DNA of 56,674 bases from Streptomyces sp. CB03234 (GCF_001905885.1 NZ_LIYH01000011.1:1-56674), one strand, 5' to 3'; shown: positions 32,643-41,720, numbered from the stretch's first letter. Notes: generated by a model from the sequence alone, not told the origin. Numbers and translations: made by a program.

Positions 32643-33337
32643 CCTCTGTGTACACGGTGGTGATCGCCGGGGCCAGCAGCGGCTTCGGCGCCGCCCTGGC
32701 GCACGACCTCGCCGCAGCCGGCCACCAGGTGGTGGCCGGAGCCCGCCGACCGCGCCCCGATGCCCCGCGGATGCGATACGTGCCCGTCGACCTCACCGAC
32801 AGCGAAGCCACCCACCACTTCGCCCAGGCCGCCATCGAGCACCTGGGCCGGGTGGACGGGCTCGTCTACTGCGCGGCGGACCCCGGCGCGGTCCAACGCG
32901 CCTGGCAGCTCGATGCGGACGCCTTCGCCCGGGTCCTGGACGTCTCGCTGCTCGGGTTCGTGCGCCTGGCCGGGCACCTGGTGCCGCACATGCAGCAGGC
33001 CGGCGGCGGCAGCATCATCACGGTCGGCTCGCAGGCCGCCCGCACCCCCGTCGACCTGCTCGCCGCCTACGGGGCGGCCAAGGCCGCACTCGAGCACTAC
33101 TCCCGGTGCCTTGCCGAGGAGCTGTCCGGCACCGGAATCCGGGTCAATACCATCGGCATCGCCGCCGAGACCGAACTGGCCGCCACCCACCGGACGGCGA
33201 AAGCGGCCCTTCGCGGCCGGCCCAGCCCTCACCCGCCGCTGCCCGATGTGGCCGAGAGTCTGCCGCTGGCGCGCTGGCTGCTGTCCGACCAGGCCCGTCA
33301 TGTCACCGGCCAGAGCATCGAAGCCAACCGGCCCTGA
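32639..33337 (+). CDS. Short-chain dehydrogenase/reductase
   Basis: A 232-aa classical SDR: IAGASSGFGAAL (a TGxxxGxG variant with Ala in place of Thr and Phe in place of Ile), VPVDLTDSEA, VYCAADPG in place of the NNAG motif, SIITVGSQAA (catalytic Ser), YGAAK (YxxxK) and C-terminal HVTGQSIEANRP. NAD(P)-dependent oxidation or reduction of a hydroxyl/keto group, perhaps on a sugar. The third motif is unusual, but the fold is clear. Confidence 0.82.
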   Translation: MTSVYTVVIAGASSGFGAALAHDLAAAGHQVVAGARRPRPDAPRMRYVPVDLTDSEATHHFAQAAIEHLGRVDGLVYCAADPGAVQRAWQLDADAFARVLDVSLLGFVRLAGHLVPHMQQAGGGSIITVGSQAARTPVDLLAAYGAAKAALEHYSRCLAEELSGTGIRVNTIGIAAETELAATHRTAKAALRGRPSPHPPLPDVAESLPLARWLLSDQARHVTGQSIEANRP

Positions 33338-33363
33338 CCCCACACCCGCGCAAGGAGACCAAC

Positions 33364-34383
33364 GTGCCCATCACCATCGCCGCCATCGGATTCGGACGGC
33401 ACTTCCGCCGCAGCCTCCTGCCCAACCTCATCGGCTGCGAGAACCTGGCACTGGCCGCCGTCGCCGAACGCGACCGGGCTCTGCGGGCCGAGGCCGCCGC
33501 ACGTTTCCCGGGGCTGACCGTCGCCGCCGACGCAAAGGAGATCTTTGACAGCCCGGTGGACGCGGTCCTCATCAGCACCGACCCGGCCGGACACGTCGAC
33601 CTCACCCGCGCCGCGCTGAAAGCCGGCAAGCACGTCTTCGTCGAGAAGCCACTGGGCACCGACCCGGCCGCCGTACGGGAGCTGGCCCAACTCGCCCGCC
33701 AGACGGGCCGCGTGGTGAGCGTGGGCACCATGTGGCGGCACGCCCCCGCCCACCGGGTCCTGGACCGCTGGCTGGCCGAACACGACGCCCGCGCCCGCAT
33801 GGTGGATATCGCCGTGACCTTCCCCGCGGTCTTCAGCCGCGACGGCTGGGACCTCACCCCCGTGCATCTGGCCCTGTACGACATGCTCATTCACCCGATC
33901 GACTTCGCCCGGCATCTGCTCGGCGGCATCGGCGAGGTCGACGCCCGCCAGCTGCCCTCCTCCCGCGAAGGCGAGATCATGATGAGCCTTAGGCTGATGA
34001 ACCCCGCCGGGGACGCGATGGCCGTGATCAACGCCGCCACCGGATCGCACGCCTACCAGGTCGCCACCTGGGTCCACACCAGCACAGGCGACCTGATCGA
34101 GGTCGACACCAAGGACCGGCTGCGGCTGACCACCTCCCCGACCTGGTCCGGCACCGAAGGCTCCCTGCGCGACCGCGCCACCCTGGGCTGGGAGGCCGGC
34201 CAGCTCTACCGCGGATGGGGCCGCAAGGGGTATGCCGAAGAACTCGCCGCCTTCGCCGACCAGATCGCCCAGCCGCACTCCCAGGAGGCGGAAAGCGAGC
34301 TCGACAAGGCCGCCCAGAGTCTTGAGGCCATCGAAAGCTGCCTGACCAGTCTCGGCCAGGCAGCACCGGGCACGCGGATATGA
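33364..34383 (+). CDS. Gfo/Idh/MocA-family oxidoreductase
   Basis: A 339-aa protein. The nucleotide-binding start is IAAIGFGRHFRRSLLPNL, followed by DAVLISTDPAGHVDLTRAALKAGKHVFVEKPLGTD with the family EKP motif, and a C-terminal alpha/beta domain. NAD(P)-dependent dehydrogenase acting on sugars or inositol-like compounds. GTG 33364 has AAGGAGA upstream. The stop overlaps the next start as ATGA. Confidence 0.83.
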   Translation: MPITIAAIGFGRHFRRSLLPNLIGCENLALAAVAERDRALRAEAAARFPGLTVAADAKEIFDSPVDAVLISTDPAGHVDLTRAALKAGKHVFVEKPLGTDPAAVRELAQLARQTGRVVSVGTMWRHAPAHRVLDRWLAEHDARARMVDIAVTFPAVFSRDGWDLTPVHLALYDMLIHPIDFARHLLGGIGEVDARQLPSSREGEIMMSLRLMNPAGDAMAVINAATGSHAYQVATWVHTSTGDLIEVDTKDRLRLTTSPTWSGTEGSLRDRATLGWEAGQLYRGWGRKGYAEELAAFADQIAQPHSQEAESELDKAAQSLEAIESCLTSLGQAAPGTRI

Positions 34384-36065
34384 GCCCCATCTCCGGCGGG
34401 CACTGGGCGGGCATCGAGGCCCTGCTCGTGGACTTCGACGGTGTGATCATCGACTCGGAGTACGCGCACTACCAGGCGTGGCGCGACGCCTTCCGTGCCC
34501 ACGGTCTGTGGCTGTCCACCGACGCCTGGGCCGACCACTGGGCCCTCCGCGACCACAGCGGCAAGCCGCCCATCACCGCGGTGCTGGAAAAGCGCCTCGG
34601 CGCACCGCTGGAGGATGCCGTCGGTCTGATCCGCGAGGTCCGCCAGCACTACCGTGCGTTGGTGGCGTCCTTGCCGGCCCGGCGCGGCATCGAAGGGTGG
34701 CTGCGCGAGGCCGCGGCCCACCGGGTGCGGTGCGCGGTGGTCACCGACGGCCGCGCAGACCACGTGCACGCCGTGCTCGACCGCCTCCAGTTGACCCACC
34801 TGGTCGAAACCGTGATCGGCCGGGACCGCAGCCGGGCGCGCAAGCCCGCCCCCGACACCTACCGCGCGGCCCTGACACACCTCGGTGTGCCGGCCGAGCG
34901 GGCCGTGGCCGTCGAGGACTCCCCGCACGGCATCGCCGCCAGCCGCGCCGCCGACGTGCGGTGTCTCGCAGCCCCCCACAAGATCACCAACCATCTCCTT
35001 CAACCCGGGCCCGGCACCGTCGTCATCGACCCCTGCGCCGTGAGCCTGGACCGCGCGCTCGCTCTCCTCGCCCGCCCCCAGCGCACTCCCGGGGCCCCAC
35101 GGCGCGGCGGCGAGGATGTGCTGCGCCGAATCCGCGCCTCGCTCACCGGCCTCGCCCTGGGCGACGCGGTCGGAAAGGTGATCGACAAACGCGCCGCTGC
35201 CCAGCTCGATCCGGAGACCCACTCTCTTGTGGATGCGTTCGCCGATGGCGGGCGCCCGCCCGAGCTCTTCCGCGGACGGATCACCGACGACACCGTGCTC
35301 ACCCTCGCCTTCGCCCGAACGATCACGGCCACCGGCACCGTCTCGCGTGCCGCGCTGGAAGACGAGCTGCGGGCCCTCAACCCCAACGGCGGGCGGCAGA
35401 TCTACAAGCTCAAGGCCGCCGCCGGCCCGCTGCACGTCGCTGAGGACGGCGACACCAACGGCTGCGTCCCGCGCTCCGCCACGCTCGGCTACCTGTACGG
35501 GCCGGGCGAGGTCGGGGACCTGGGCTACGACGTCCTCAAGACGGTCACGCTCACCCACGCCCATCCCGACGCCGTCATGGCGGCGCTCGTCTTCGCCATC
35601 GCTGTCAGCCACGCCGTCGCCGGCGACAGCCCGTGCGACGCGCTGCACACGATCCGTACCGCCCTGTCCCACCTGGTCCGGCTCGCGGGCGGCGGCCAGG
35701 CGGTGGCCGAGGCCGTCGTGGAGCACAGCACACGGGGAAAGGAGACCACCAGCGCAAGCGCCCTTGCCGACCATCTCGAGCAGGCGGTGGGAATGGGGGT
35801 GAAGGCGCGTTCCTCCGCGGTCGCCGGGATCGTCCTCGGTCTGTCGGGCCTTCCACCCCAAGACGTGCTGCCCAGTCTCTTCCGCCGTCAGGGCCCGGGG
35901 GACCTCGACTCTGTCGCCGCCGTCTACGGCGCGCTCGCCGGAGCCTTCCGCCCCGAAATCATCCCGGCGGCGTGGGGCGCCGTCATCGAGCAGTACAACG
36001 GCATCTCCTTCACCGGCATGGCACACGGCATCCACCAGGTGCGAACGGGGGCGGCATCCCGATGA
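34380..36065 (+). CDS. HAD phosphatase fused to ADP-ribosylglycohydrolase
   Basis: A 561-aa fusion. Residues about 10-225 are a HAD hydrolase of the beta-phosphoglucomutase/phosphoglycolate type: LLVDFDGVIIDSE (nucleophile and acid Asp), AVVTDGR, RKPAPDTY (Lys), VEDSPHGIAAS. Residues about 245-555 are an ADP-ribosylglycohydrolase: GLALGDAVGK, RITDDTVLTLAFA (metal-binding TDDT) and GDLDSVAAVYGALAGAF (second Asp pair). The first domain would release phosphate from a sugar phosphate; the second would cleave ADP-ribose-type N- or O-glycosidic bonds. I know of no standard enzyme with this pairing. It suggests successive hydrolysis of an ADP-ribosyl-phosphate-like compound. Confidence 0.82.
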   Translation: MSPISGGHWAGIEALLVDFDGVIIDSEYAHYQAWRDAFRAHGLWLSTDAWADHWALRDHSGKPPITAVLEKRLGAPLEDAVGLIREVRQHYRALVASLPARRGIEGWLREAAAHRVRCAVVTDGRADHVHAVLDRLQLTHLVETVIGRDRSRARKPAPDTYRAALTHLGVPAERAVAVEDSPHGIAASRAADVRCLAAPHKITNHLLQPGPGTVVIDPCAVSLDRALALLARPQRTPGAPRRGGEDVLRRIRASLTGLALGDAVGKVIDKRAAAQLDPETHSLVDAFADGGRPPELFRGRITDDTVLTLAFARTITATGTVSRAALEDELRALNPNGGRQIYKLKAAAGPLHVAEDGDTNGCVPRSATLGYLYGPGEVGDLGYDVLKTVTLTHAHPDAVMAALVFAIAVSHAVAGDSPCDALHTIRTALSHLVRLAGGGQAVAEAVVEHSTRGKETTSASALADHLEQAVGMGVKARSSAVAGIVLGLSGLPPQDVLPSLFRRQGPGDLDSVAAVYGALAGAFRPEIIPAAWGAVIEQYNGISFTGMAHGIHQVRTGAASR

Positions 36066-37159
36066 CAGCAGCCTCGGACTGGTTCGCTGCCTGCTATGAG
36101 CGCGCCCTCGCCACCGGGCAACGCCGGTTCCTTGACTCCGTCATCGGCACCGTCGGGATCGCCGCGGATCCCGACCGCCTGGAAGGGATCAGCTGGCCCC
36201 CTCACCACGTCCGCCCCGAACCCGCCGCTGCTGTATCGGTCACGGTGGCGGTGACGAACGAGCCGGCGCCCGGCCAGATCAGTGCGTCGTTGGCCGACGC
36301 CCGCGCTCAGCGCAGCCGCTTGAACGGCCGGGGGGCCTTCCCGCTGCGCTGGCTGCCCGGGCAGCCCTGGGTCGCCCGGTACGACGACGGGCCGCTCGTC
36401 CTGCGCGACGGCAACCGGATCCTGATCAGCGAGATCCCCGGCGGCAGTCCCTCCGCCTGGCTCAACCGGGTTCTGCGCGAGGTCTTCATCCACGGTGGCC
36501 GCCGCCACGGATTCCGCCTGTGCCACGCCGCGATCCTCGACATCGCAGGCCGCGGTCTGCTGATCACCGGGCCGAGCGGCGCCGGGAAGACCGACCTCGC
36601 CCTGAAACTCGCCCGGCAGCTTCCCGCCCACGTCGTCACCATCGACCGCTGCATCATCGGCCACGCCGCAGACCATCTGGTTGCCGGGACGCTGCCGTTC
36701 GGGATGAACATCCACCGCGACACCCTCCGTGATCTCGGCTGCAACGACGCCCTCTTGAGCCGCTACCCGCCGGTCAACGGCAAGCACTACCTCCCCACCG
36801 CCGACGCCATCCGCCACTTGCGGATCAGACTCGTTCCCCGCACACGCGTCCACGGACTCGTCCAGCTCGCGCCCGCGGCGGCCACACCCCGGTGGCACGG
36901 CCTCGACCCAGCGGGCCTCGCCCGCGCCCTCGACGCTGCCGACACCGCCGGCACCGACCCCGGCTACCAGACCGACTGGCTCGGGCTGAGCACCCACGAG
37001 GCGCCCTCGCCCCTTAAGCCCAGCCGTGCCACAACCGGATGGACCCTGCACTACCGCCCAGGCCGTCCGTTTCCACGCGCCTGGCTGGGGGACATCGTCC
37101 AGGCACTCGGCGCCGACACCCCCGACAGCTCCGGACCACTGCACCCACACGAGGAATAG
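36062..37159 (+). CDS. HPr kinase-like P-loop protein
   Basis: A 365-aa protein. LCHAAILDIAGRGLLITGPSGAGKTDLALKLARQL (about 155-189) is the P-loop region shared with HprK-related kinases of actinobacteria, followed by HVVTIDRCIIGH. The N-terminal part is a poorly conserved domain with a beta pattern. No HPr target gene is nearby, so the substrate is probably a metabolite or peptide. The start overlaps the previous stop as ATGA. Confidence 0.65.
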   Translation: MTAASDWFAACYERALATGQRRFLDSVIGTVGIAADPDRLEGISWPPHHVRPEPAAAVSVTVAVTNEPAPGQISASLADARAQRSRLNGRGAFPLRWLPGQPWVARYDDGPLVLRDGNRILISEIPGGSPSAWLNRVLREVFIHGGRRHGFRLCHAAILDIAGRGLLITGPSGAGKTDLALKLARQLPAHVVTIDRCIIGHAADHLVAGTLPFGMNIHRDTLRDLGCNDALLSRYPPVNGKHYLPTADAIRHLRIRLVPRTRVHGLVQLAPAAATPRWHGLDPAGLARALDAADTAGTDPGYQTDWLGLSTHEAPSPLKPSRATTGWTLHYRPGRPFPRAWLGDIVQALGADTPDSSGPLHPHEE

Positions 37160-37170
37160 GGTTGGACACC

Positions 37171-37617
37171 GTGACGACCAAATACAGCATCGAGTGCTGG
37201 ATCATCAGTCCTGACCAGGACGTCCTCCTTCTCCAGGTACCGGCCAGGGAAGGCAGGCACGAAGCGTTCTGGCAGCCGATCACCGGCGGCATCGAGGGCG
37301 GCGAGACCCCGCTCCAGGCCGCCCTCCGCGAGATCCGCGAAGAGACCGGACTGGAGCTCGCCGACACCCAGCTCACCGAGATCGCCACCGACCTCACCGT
37401 CGTCGTCTCCCCCGAGCTGACCATCAGCAAGACCCTCTACACCGCCAGCACACCGGACACCACGGTGACCACCAACCCGCACGAGCACCAGGCCCACCAG
37501 TGGCTTGCGCCCGCCCGCGTCGCCGAGGTCCTGTTCTGGGACAGCAACCGCGACACCTGGAAGCTCGTCAGCCAGCACCACGGATACGACGACAGCCCCG
37601 AGCTCCATGCGCAGTGA
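37171..37617 (+). CDS. Nudix hydrolase
   Basis: A 148-aa protein with a perfect Nudix box (GGIEGGETPLQAALREIREETGLEL, residues about 36-60). It cleaves nucleoside-diphosphate-X bonds; substrate unpredicted. The start is GTG 37171; a TTG at 37162 is 8 bases from GAGG and may be used instead. It overlaps the following kinase by 11 bases. Confidence 0.82.
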   Translation: MTTKYSIECWIISPDQDVLLLQVPAREGRHEAFWQPITGGIEGGETPLQAALREIREETGLELADTQLTEIATDLTVVVSPELTISKTLYTASTPDTTVTTNPHEHQAHQWLAPARVAEVLFWDSNRDTWKLVSQHHGYDDSPELHAQ

Positions 37618-38458
37618 CACCCGGGCGCGGATCGAAGCGGCCCTTAATTGCCGCCTCACCCCGATCACCCATGACCAGGCGCCCCACAAGAACACCCACT
37701 ACAAGGCCGCCACGGCCGACGGCACCGCCCTCTTCGTCAAGGTGATCGACGACCACCCCTCCTACTACACCGCCGAGATCCGCGCCCAGCACCACCTGAC
37801 AGGCACCGGCATCCCCACACCCCATCTGGTCGGCCACGGCCATCTCGGCGACAAGCACCGCTGGCTGGCATACGAATGGCACGAGTTGCAGCCGTTCACC
37901 CCATCCGCAGACAGTATCGAGCGTGCCGGGCGCCTCCTGGGCGACCTCCACGCGGCAACCAGCGGAATCCGGGACGATCAGTTGCGCCGGTACGCCGATG
38001 TACGTGAGCTCATCACGGACAAGATCGCGCTCATCGCCCGGTTCGACCCGCCGCTGTCCGAGCGGGTCCGGCAGATCCGCGACCGACTCTTCGCCCGTGG
38101 TCACACGGCCATTCCTGAGGGCCGCGTGTGCCTCCTCCACGGCGACATGGGCTGGCGCAACCTCCACACCGGCCCCCGCGACCAGATGTGGCTGCTCGAC
38201 TTCGAACACGCCGCCATCGGCCACCCACTTTTGGACTTCGCGAAACTGTGGGACCGCGAACTCGACGCCCCCGCCGACCGCGAAGCCTTCCTCTCCGGCT
38301 ACCGCCACAGCAAGGCCGGCCCCGTCCGGTACGAGGAGATCGACGCCGTCCGACTGTGGGCCGCAGCCGGGATCTTCCCCTACGCCCGGCCCCGCGAAGA
38401 CCACGACTTCGAACGCCACGCCTACGCCATCCTGAACCGGCTGGAGCACGGCCGGTAG
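37607..38458 (+). CDS. APH-like phosphotransferase
   Basis: A 283-aa kinase-fold protein with CLLHGDMGWRNLHT (HGDxxxxN) and MWLLDFEHAAIGHPLLDFAKLW (metal-binding DFE). The N-lobe has LFVKVI and a matching Glu helix. Aminoglycoside, homoserine and fructosamine kinases share this fold; the substrate is not predictable. Third kinase of this fold in the operon; the Nudix genes flank it. Confidence 0.75.
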   Translation: MRSDTRARIEAALNCRLTPITHDQAPHKNTHYKAATADGTALFVKVIDDHPSYYTAEIRAQHHLTGTGIPTPHLVGHGHLGDKHRWLAYEWHELQPFTPSADSIERAGRLLGDLHAATSGIRDDQLRRYADVRELITDKIALIARFDPPLSERVRQIRDRLFARGHTAIPEGRVCLLHGDMGWRNLHTGPRDQMWLLDFEHAAIGHPLLDFAKLWDRELDAPADREAFLSGYRHSKAGPVRYEEIDAVRLWAAAGIFPYARPREDHDFERHAYAILNRLEHGR

Positions 38459-38483
38459 ACATACCGGCCGAAGGAGCGGACGC

Positions 38484-38948
38484 ATGCCCCGAGCGCCATT
38501 CCAGATCCTCGTCGTACCGTTCCGCCGGGCTGGCGAGCGAATCGAATTCGCCGTTCTGCGCCGCCAGGACATGGACGTCTGGCAGGCAGTCGCTGGCGGC
38601 GGTGAATCAGGCGAGAGCCCGCAGCAGGCCGCCCTCCGCGAGGCGCGTGAAGAGCTCGGCCTTGATGAGGCAGTCGCGCTCTACCCGCTGCAGACCACCG
38701 CCAGCATCCCAGCCCGGTTCTTCGCCGATCGCGACAGCTGGCCGGCGGGAACCTACGTGGTGCCTGAGTACGCGTTCGCCGCGGACCTGACCGACATCGA
38801 GATCAAGCTCTCCGACGAACACAGCGCCGTCCAGTGGCTGGACTGCGAGGCGGCCGGCAACCTGCTGCGGTTCGATAGCAACCGCACCGCTGTGAGGGAG
38901 CTTCACGAGCGCCTGCTGGCCGCCGACCTGCCCCGACCGGTCAAGTAG
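38484..38948 (+). CDS. Nudix hydrolase
   Basis: A 154-aa protein with Nudix box GGGESGESPQQAALREAREELGLDE (residues about 37-61). The flanking pattern (ILVVPFRR...EFAVLRRQDMDVWQAVAGGG and VVPEYAFAAD...LSDEHSAVQWLD) resembles NudB-type dihydroneopterin triphosphate/dATP hydrolases. Last gene of the ten-gene operon. It converges on the transposition operon after 64 bases. Confidence 0.82.
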   Translation: MPRAPFQILVVPFRRAGERIEFAVLRRQDMDVWQAVAGGGESGESPQQAALREAREELGLDEAVALYPLQTTASIPARFFADRDSWPAGTYVVPEYAFAADLTDIEIKLSDEHSAVQWLDCEAAGNLLRFDSNRTAVRELHERLLAADLPRPVK

Positions 38949-39012
38949 CAATGGCCGGCGGATCCTCCGAATCCCTGTGCCACCAGCTGGGTATCCCTCA
39001 CGGCCGCGCTGC

Positions 39013-39690
39013 TCAGGTCGTCATGAGGCGGTGGTAGTCCTCGACCTGCTTCGCCAGGTCGTCTTCGGGGATGCCGGTGAAGGCGCTCATCCGGGCGTAG
39101 GACAGGCCGGCCCGGCGTCCGACCAGTGCGAACTCGTAGAGGGCCTGGTTGATCCGGGCCCTGGCGCCTGCGAGGGAGACCATGCCGAGCTCGACACCAT
39201 CGGCGGCCGGCAGCGTCCCTTCGATCTTCAGCTCCGCCAGGTCGCGCACCGCACTGGTGATCAGGTACGTCACGAAGCTCGGCATGTCGGACGGAACGTT
39301 GCCGGCCCAGGCCCGTTCGTGTGGTTCCGGGGAGGTGTCGGAAGCGTGCTGGGAGCGGCGAGCGGTGATGTACTCCCACACCCACCGGTAGGACAGCGGA
39401 AGCCTGCTGGTGCGACGGTCCAGCTCCTCAAACAGCTCGAAGGCCGAGCGGCGTTCGGCGGGCTCCTTGGCCTGGTCTTCGGCCAACAGCGTGTCCAGAA
39501 GCTGGCGGGCCTCGTCCAGTTCCTCCTCGTCGGCCGGGAGGGAATGCGGCAGTGGCAGCACGGTCGAGATCGCCTCCATGACCGCCTGGCGGGGCACGCC
39601 GTGCCGGGAGGCCAGGGAGCTGGGCAGCCTGTCGCCGGCGCGGTGGTCGCGGCGGATCGCTTCGAAGAGTTCCGTCCCTGGCTCGGTCAT
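39013..39690 (-). CDS. Hypothetical protein ending the transposition operon
   Basis: A 225-aa protein. The N-terminus (LFEAIRRDHRAGDRLPSSLASRHGVPRQAVMEAI) reads as a helix-turn-helix of the kind found in resolvases and small regulators, and the C-terminus (YARMSAFTGIPEDDLAKQVEDYHRLM) as a second one. The middle is helical. It follows the upstream gene by 45 bases and is probably its last cistron. Function unknown; a transposition regulator is possible. Confidence 0.55.
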   Translation of the reverse strand: MTEPGTELFEAIRRDHRAGDRLPSSLASRHGVPRQAVMEAISTVLPLPHSLPADEEELDEARQLLDTLLAEDQAKEPAERRSAFELFEELDRRTSRLPLSYRWVWEYITARRSQHASDTSPEPHERAWAGNVPSDMPSFVTYLITSAVRDLAELKIEGTLPAADGVELGMVSLAGARARINQALYEFALVGRRAGLSYARMSAFTGIPEDDLAKQVEDYHRLMTT

Positions 39691-39735
39691 CGTCTACTCC
39701 CCTGGTCTGTGCGGTTGGTTGGGTTCCTGCACGCC

Positions 39736-40884
39736 TCATGCTGCCCGTCCGGGTGCTGGTGTGCCGTCCGCGTCAGGACGCGCGACGGCTGGCCGCTTGG
39801 AGCGCGAGGTGGGGGCGGCGGAGCGCCGCTTCGCGCCCGGTGCCTGGTGCTCGTGCAGGCCGCAGGTGTGGGCTGCTTCGGTTACAGCCGCGTGGTCGAA
39901 GGACCTGAGGGGCAGGGAAGTGTTGTCCGCACGCCCCTCCAGCTGCCCGAAGTGGCGGGCTGCCTCGATCAAGTCCACTGCCCAGGACGGTGTCCGCATC
40001 TGTCGGCCACGGACCGTTCGGGCCGGGAGGTCCCTCTGGGCGGCGAAAACCCGCACCGCCAGCGCCGCGGCGTGGACGGGATGGGCGATACGCGCATGGA
40101 GCCGGCGTGCGAGGAGGGTGGTGTGCTCGTCGGGCTCGGGCGGGAAGCGGCCGGCGGCGGGCAGCGGGAGCAGCGGACGGCCCAGGCGGCGGGCCGCTGC
40201 CTCGATCACGCCGCGGCCGGGCGTACGGCGGGTGGGCAGCAGGAAGCACGGCTCGCTCTCGTCGGGCGGGAGGTGCCCGTCCGTCTCCCACCACGCGAAC
40301 CGGCCGGCGGACGGTGGTGGGGCTGGCGCGGGAGCGGCCACGGCGTGGCGGGCCGCGGCCAGGGTGTGAACCGCTTCATGGGGGAGGGCTGCGAGCGCGG
40401 TGGCCAGGGCGGCCGGGAGGGGGCCGTGGCACAGCAGGGTCAGCCGGATACTGGTGAGCTCCCGCAGGGCGAAGAGGTACTCGAAGTGGCGGGAGCTGAT
40501 GCGATGGGCCCGGGTGACGACGACATGACCGATGCGCAAGCCGAGGAGCCAGGCAGCGACCGCGCGCCAGGCGGTCTCGGTGTTGCCACTCCAGTAGGCG
40601 CCGTCCTCGCTGCCGGCCAGCGGGAGGTGTTTGCCCATGCTGCGCAGCAGGTCGTGGGCCAGGGAGGCGGGAGCGCTCGCCACCGGGGTGGGGTGGACGG
40701 TGATACGGCCGGCCTGGGGGGTGTGGGCGGCCAGCGCGGCGCTCATGAAGGCGTGGTCGTCGTGAGGGTCGTGCACCACGGTGAGCGGGGACAGGCCGGG
40801 GCTGGTGTGGCCGGGTGACCAGGTGGGCTTCCACGCGCCGATGGTGGTCTCGGACACGGCGGCCGCGCGCGGCATCGACATCAT
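39736..40884 (-). CDS. Degenerate MuB/TnsC-like protein without Walker motifs
   Basis: A 382-aa protein whose first 160 residues follow the MuB/TnsC-like ATPases of this operon segment by segment (LTVVHDPHDDHAF..., GRITVHPTPVASAPASLAHDLLRSMG, AWRAVAAWLLGLRIGHVVVTRAHRISSRHFEYLFALRELTSIRLTLLCHG). The P-loop position reads DPHDDHAF instead of GxxGxGKS/T, and the Walker B position reads VVVTRAHR instead of VIVCDEAQ. It therefore should not hydrolyse ATP. The second half is a Pro/Ala-rich region with a helical tail. Closely related to the product of 41717-43171. It overlaps the previous gene as ATGA. Confidence 0.6.
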   Translation of the reverse strand: MMSMPRAAAVSETTIGAWKPTWSPGHTSPGLSPLTVVHDPHDDHAFMSAALAAHTPQAGRITVHPTPVASAPASLAHDLLRSMGKHLPLAGSEDGAYWSGNTETAWRAVAAWLLGLRIGHVVVTRAHRISSRHFEYLFALRELTSIRLTLLCHGPLPAALATALAALPHEAVHTLAAARHAVAAPAPAPPPSAGRFAWWETDGHLPPDESEPCFLLPTRRTPGRGVIEAAARRLGRPLLPLPAAGRFPPEPDEHTTLLARRLHARIAHPVHAAALAVRVFAAQRDLPARTVRGRQMRTPSWAVDLIEAARHFGQLEGRADNTSLPLRSFDHAAVTEAAHTCGLHEHQAPGAKRRSAAPTSRSKRPAVARPDADGTPAPGRAA

Positions 40885-41720
40885 CGCGCTCCGGGTCGAG
40901 CCGGTGTGGCAGCGGCGGGCGCCGACGCGGAGCCGCTGGCGGAGTCTGCGCCGACAGCAGCGGCGTGACGGTGGTCCAAAGCTGGGTGGCCGGCGGGGCC
41001 GGAGGCGTCCAGGAGCGGGTGGGCGGCAAGCCCAAGGGCGAACAACACGTCCGGGTGGGGAGTGGGCTGTTTGCCAGCAGGGGCGAGCAGGCGCCGGTTG
41101 GCCAGACGCGGGATCTGCTCGGCCGGCAGGTCGGGGGTGAAGCCGCGGGCGGTGTGGTGCAGCAGGCGGGTGAGGGCTGCGGCCTCGCCGGGAGCGAGGG
41201 AGGCGGCGGTGTGGCCTGAGTTGTGCAGGTTCTGCCGCTGCTTGGGGTCAAGCAGGTCGGGCACGCACGTCAGGTGGATGGCGGTGTCGGTGTGGATGAG
41301 CCGGTGCGGACTGCTGGACTGTTCGAGGTGTGCGGCCAGGGTGGTGGCGGCGCGCTTCAGGCGGTGCGGGGTCCATTCCAGGGCAGAGGCCAGGTCGTCG
41401 GGGTGGATGCGGTCGGCCTCGAGCAGGGCGGCGTGCAGCACGGTGGCGTGGGTGGCCGCACCCGGGGCGGGACGGCGGGCCGGTGCGGGCTGGCGCAGGA
41501 GGGATTCCGCGGAGGTGTTCAGCGCGCGGGCGAGGGTGAACAGGGCCCCGGCGGGGAGGGTGTGCGGGGTGAGGTGGGTGTCGAAGTCGGTGGTGGGGAT
41601 GCCGGTCAGCGCGGCCAAGTCCTCGTCGGTGAGCTTGCACTCCATGGCGCGTGTGCGCAGGAACGTCAGGTCGAACGCGGCCGCGGACGTGTCGCCGGGC
41701 GGCGGGGTCTGATCGGTCAC
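40881..41720 (-). CDS. Double helix-turn-helix protein of the transposition operon
   Basis: A 279-aa protein with an N-terminal XRE-like segment (CKLTDEDLAALTGIPTTDFDTHL...LARALNTSAESLL) and a central winged-helix-like domain (HATVLHAALLEADRIHPDDLASALEWTPHRLKRAATTLAAHLEQ...HRLIHTDTAIHL), then an Ala-rich tail. No TniQ/TnsD-type gene is seen in the operon, so this DNA-binding protein is a candidate for target choice or regulation; this is inference. GTG 41720 overlaps the previous stop. Confidence 0.55.
   Translation of the reverse strand: MTDQTPPPGDTSAAAFDLTFLRTRAMECKLTDEDLAALTGIPTTDFDTHLTPHTLPAGALFTLARALNTSAESLLRQPAPARRPAPGAATHATVLHAALLEADRIHPDDLASALEWTPHRLKRAATTLAAHLEQSSSPHRLIHTDTAIHLTCVPDLLDPKQRQNLHNSGHTAASLAPGEAAALTRLLHHTARGFTPDLPAEQIPRLANRRLLAPAGKQPTPHPDVLFALGLAAHPLLDASGPAGHPALDHRHAAAVGADSASGSASAPAAATPARPGAR

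Noticed and set aside
34206..36035. A 609-codon minus-strand frame across the HAD fusion gene
   Set aside because: The plus strand shows clear HAD and ADP-ribosylglycohydrolase motifs in a coupled operon.
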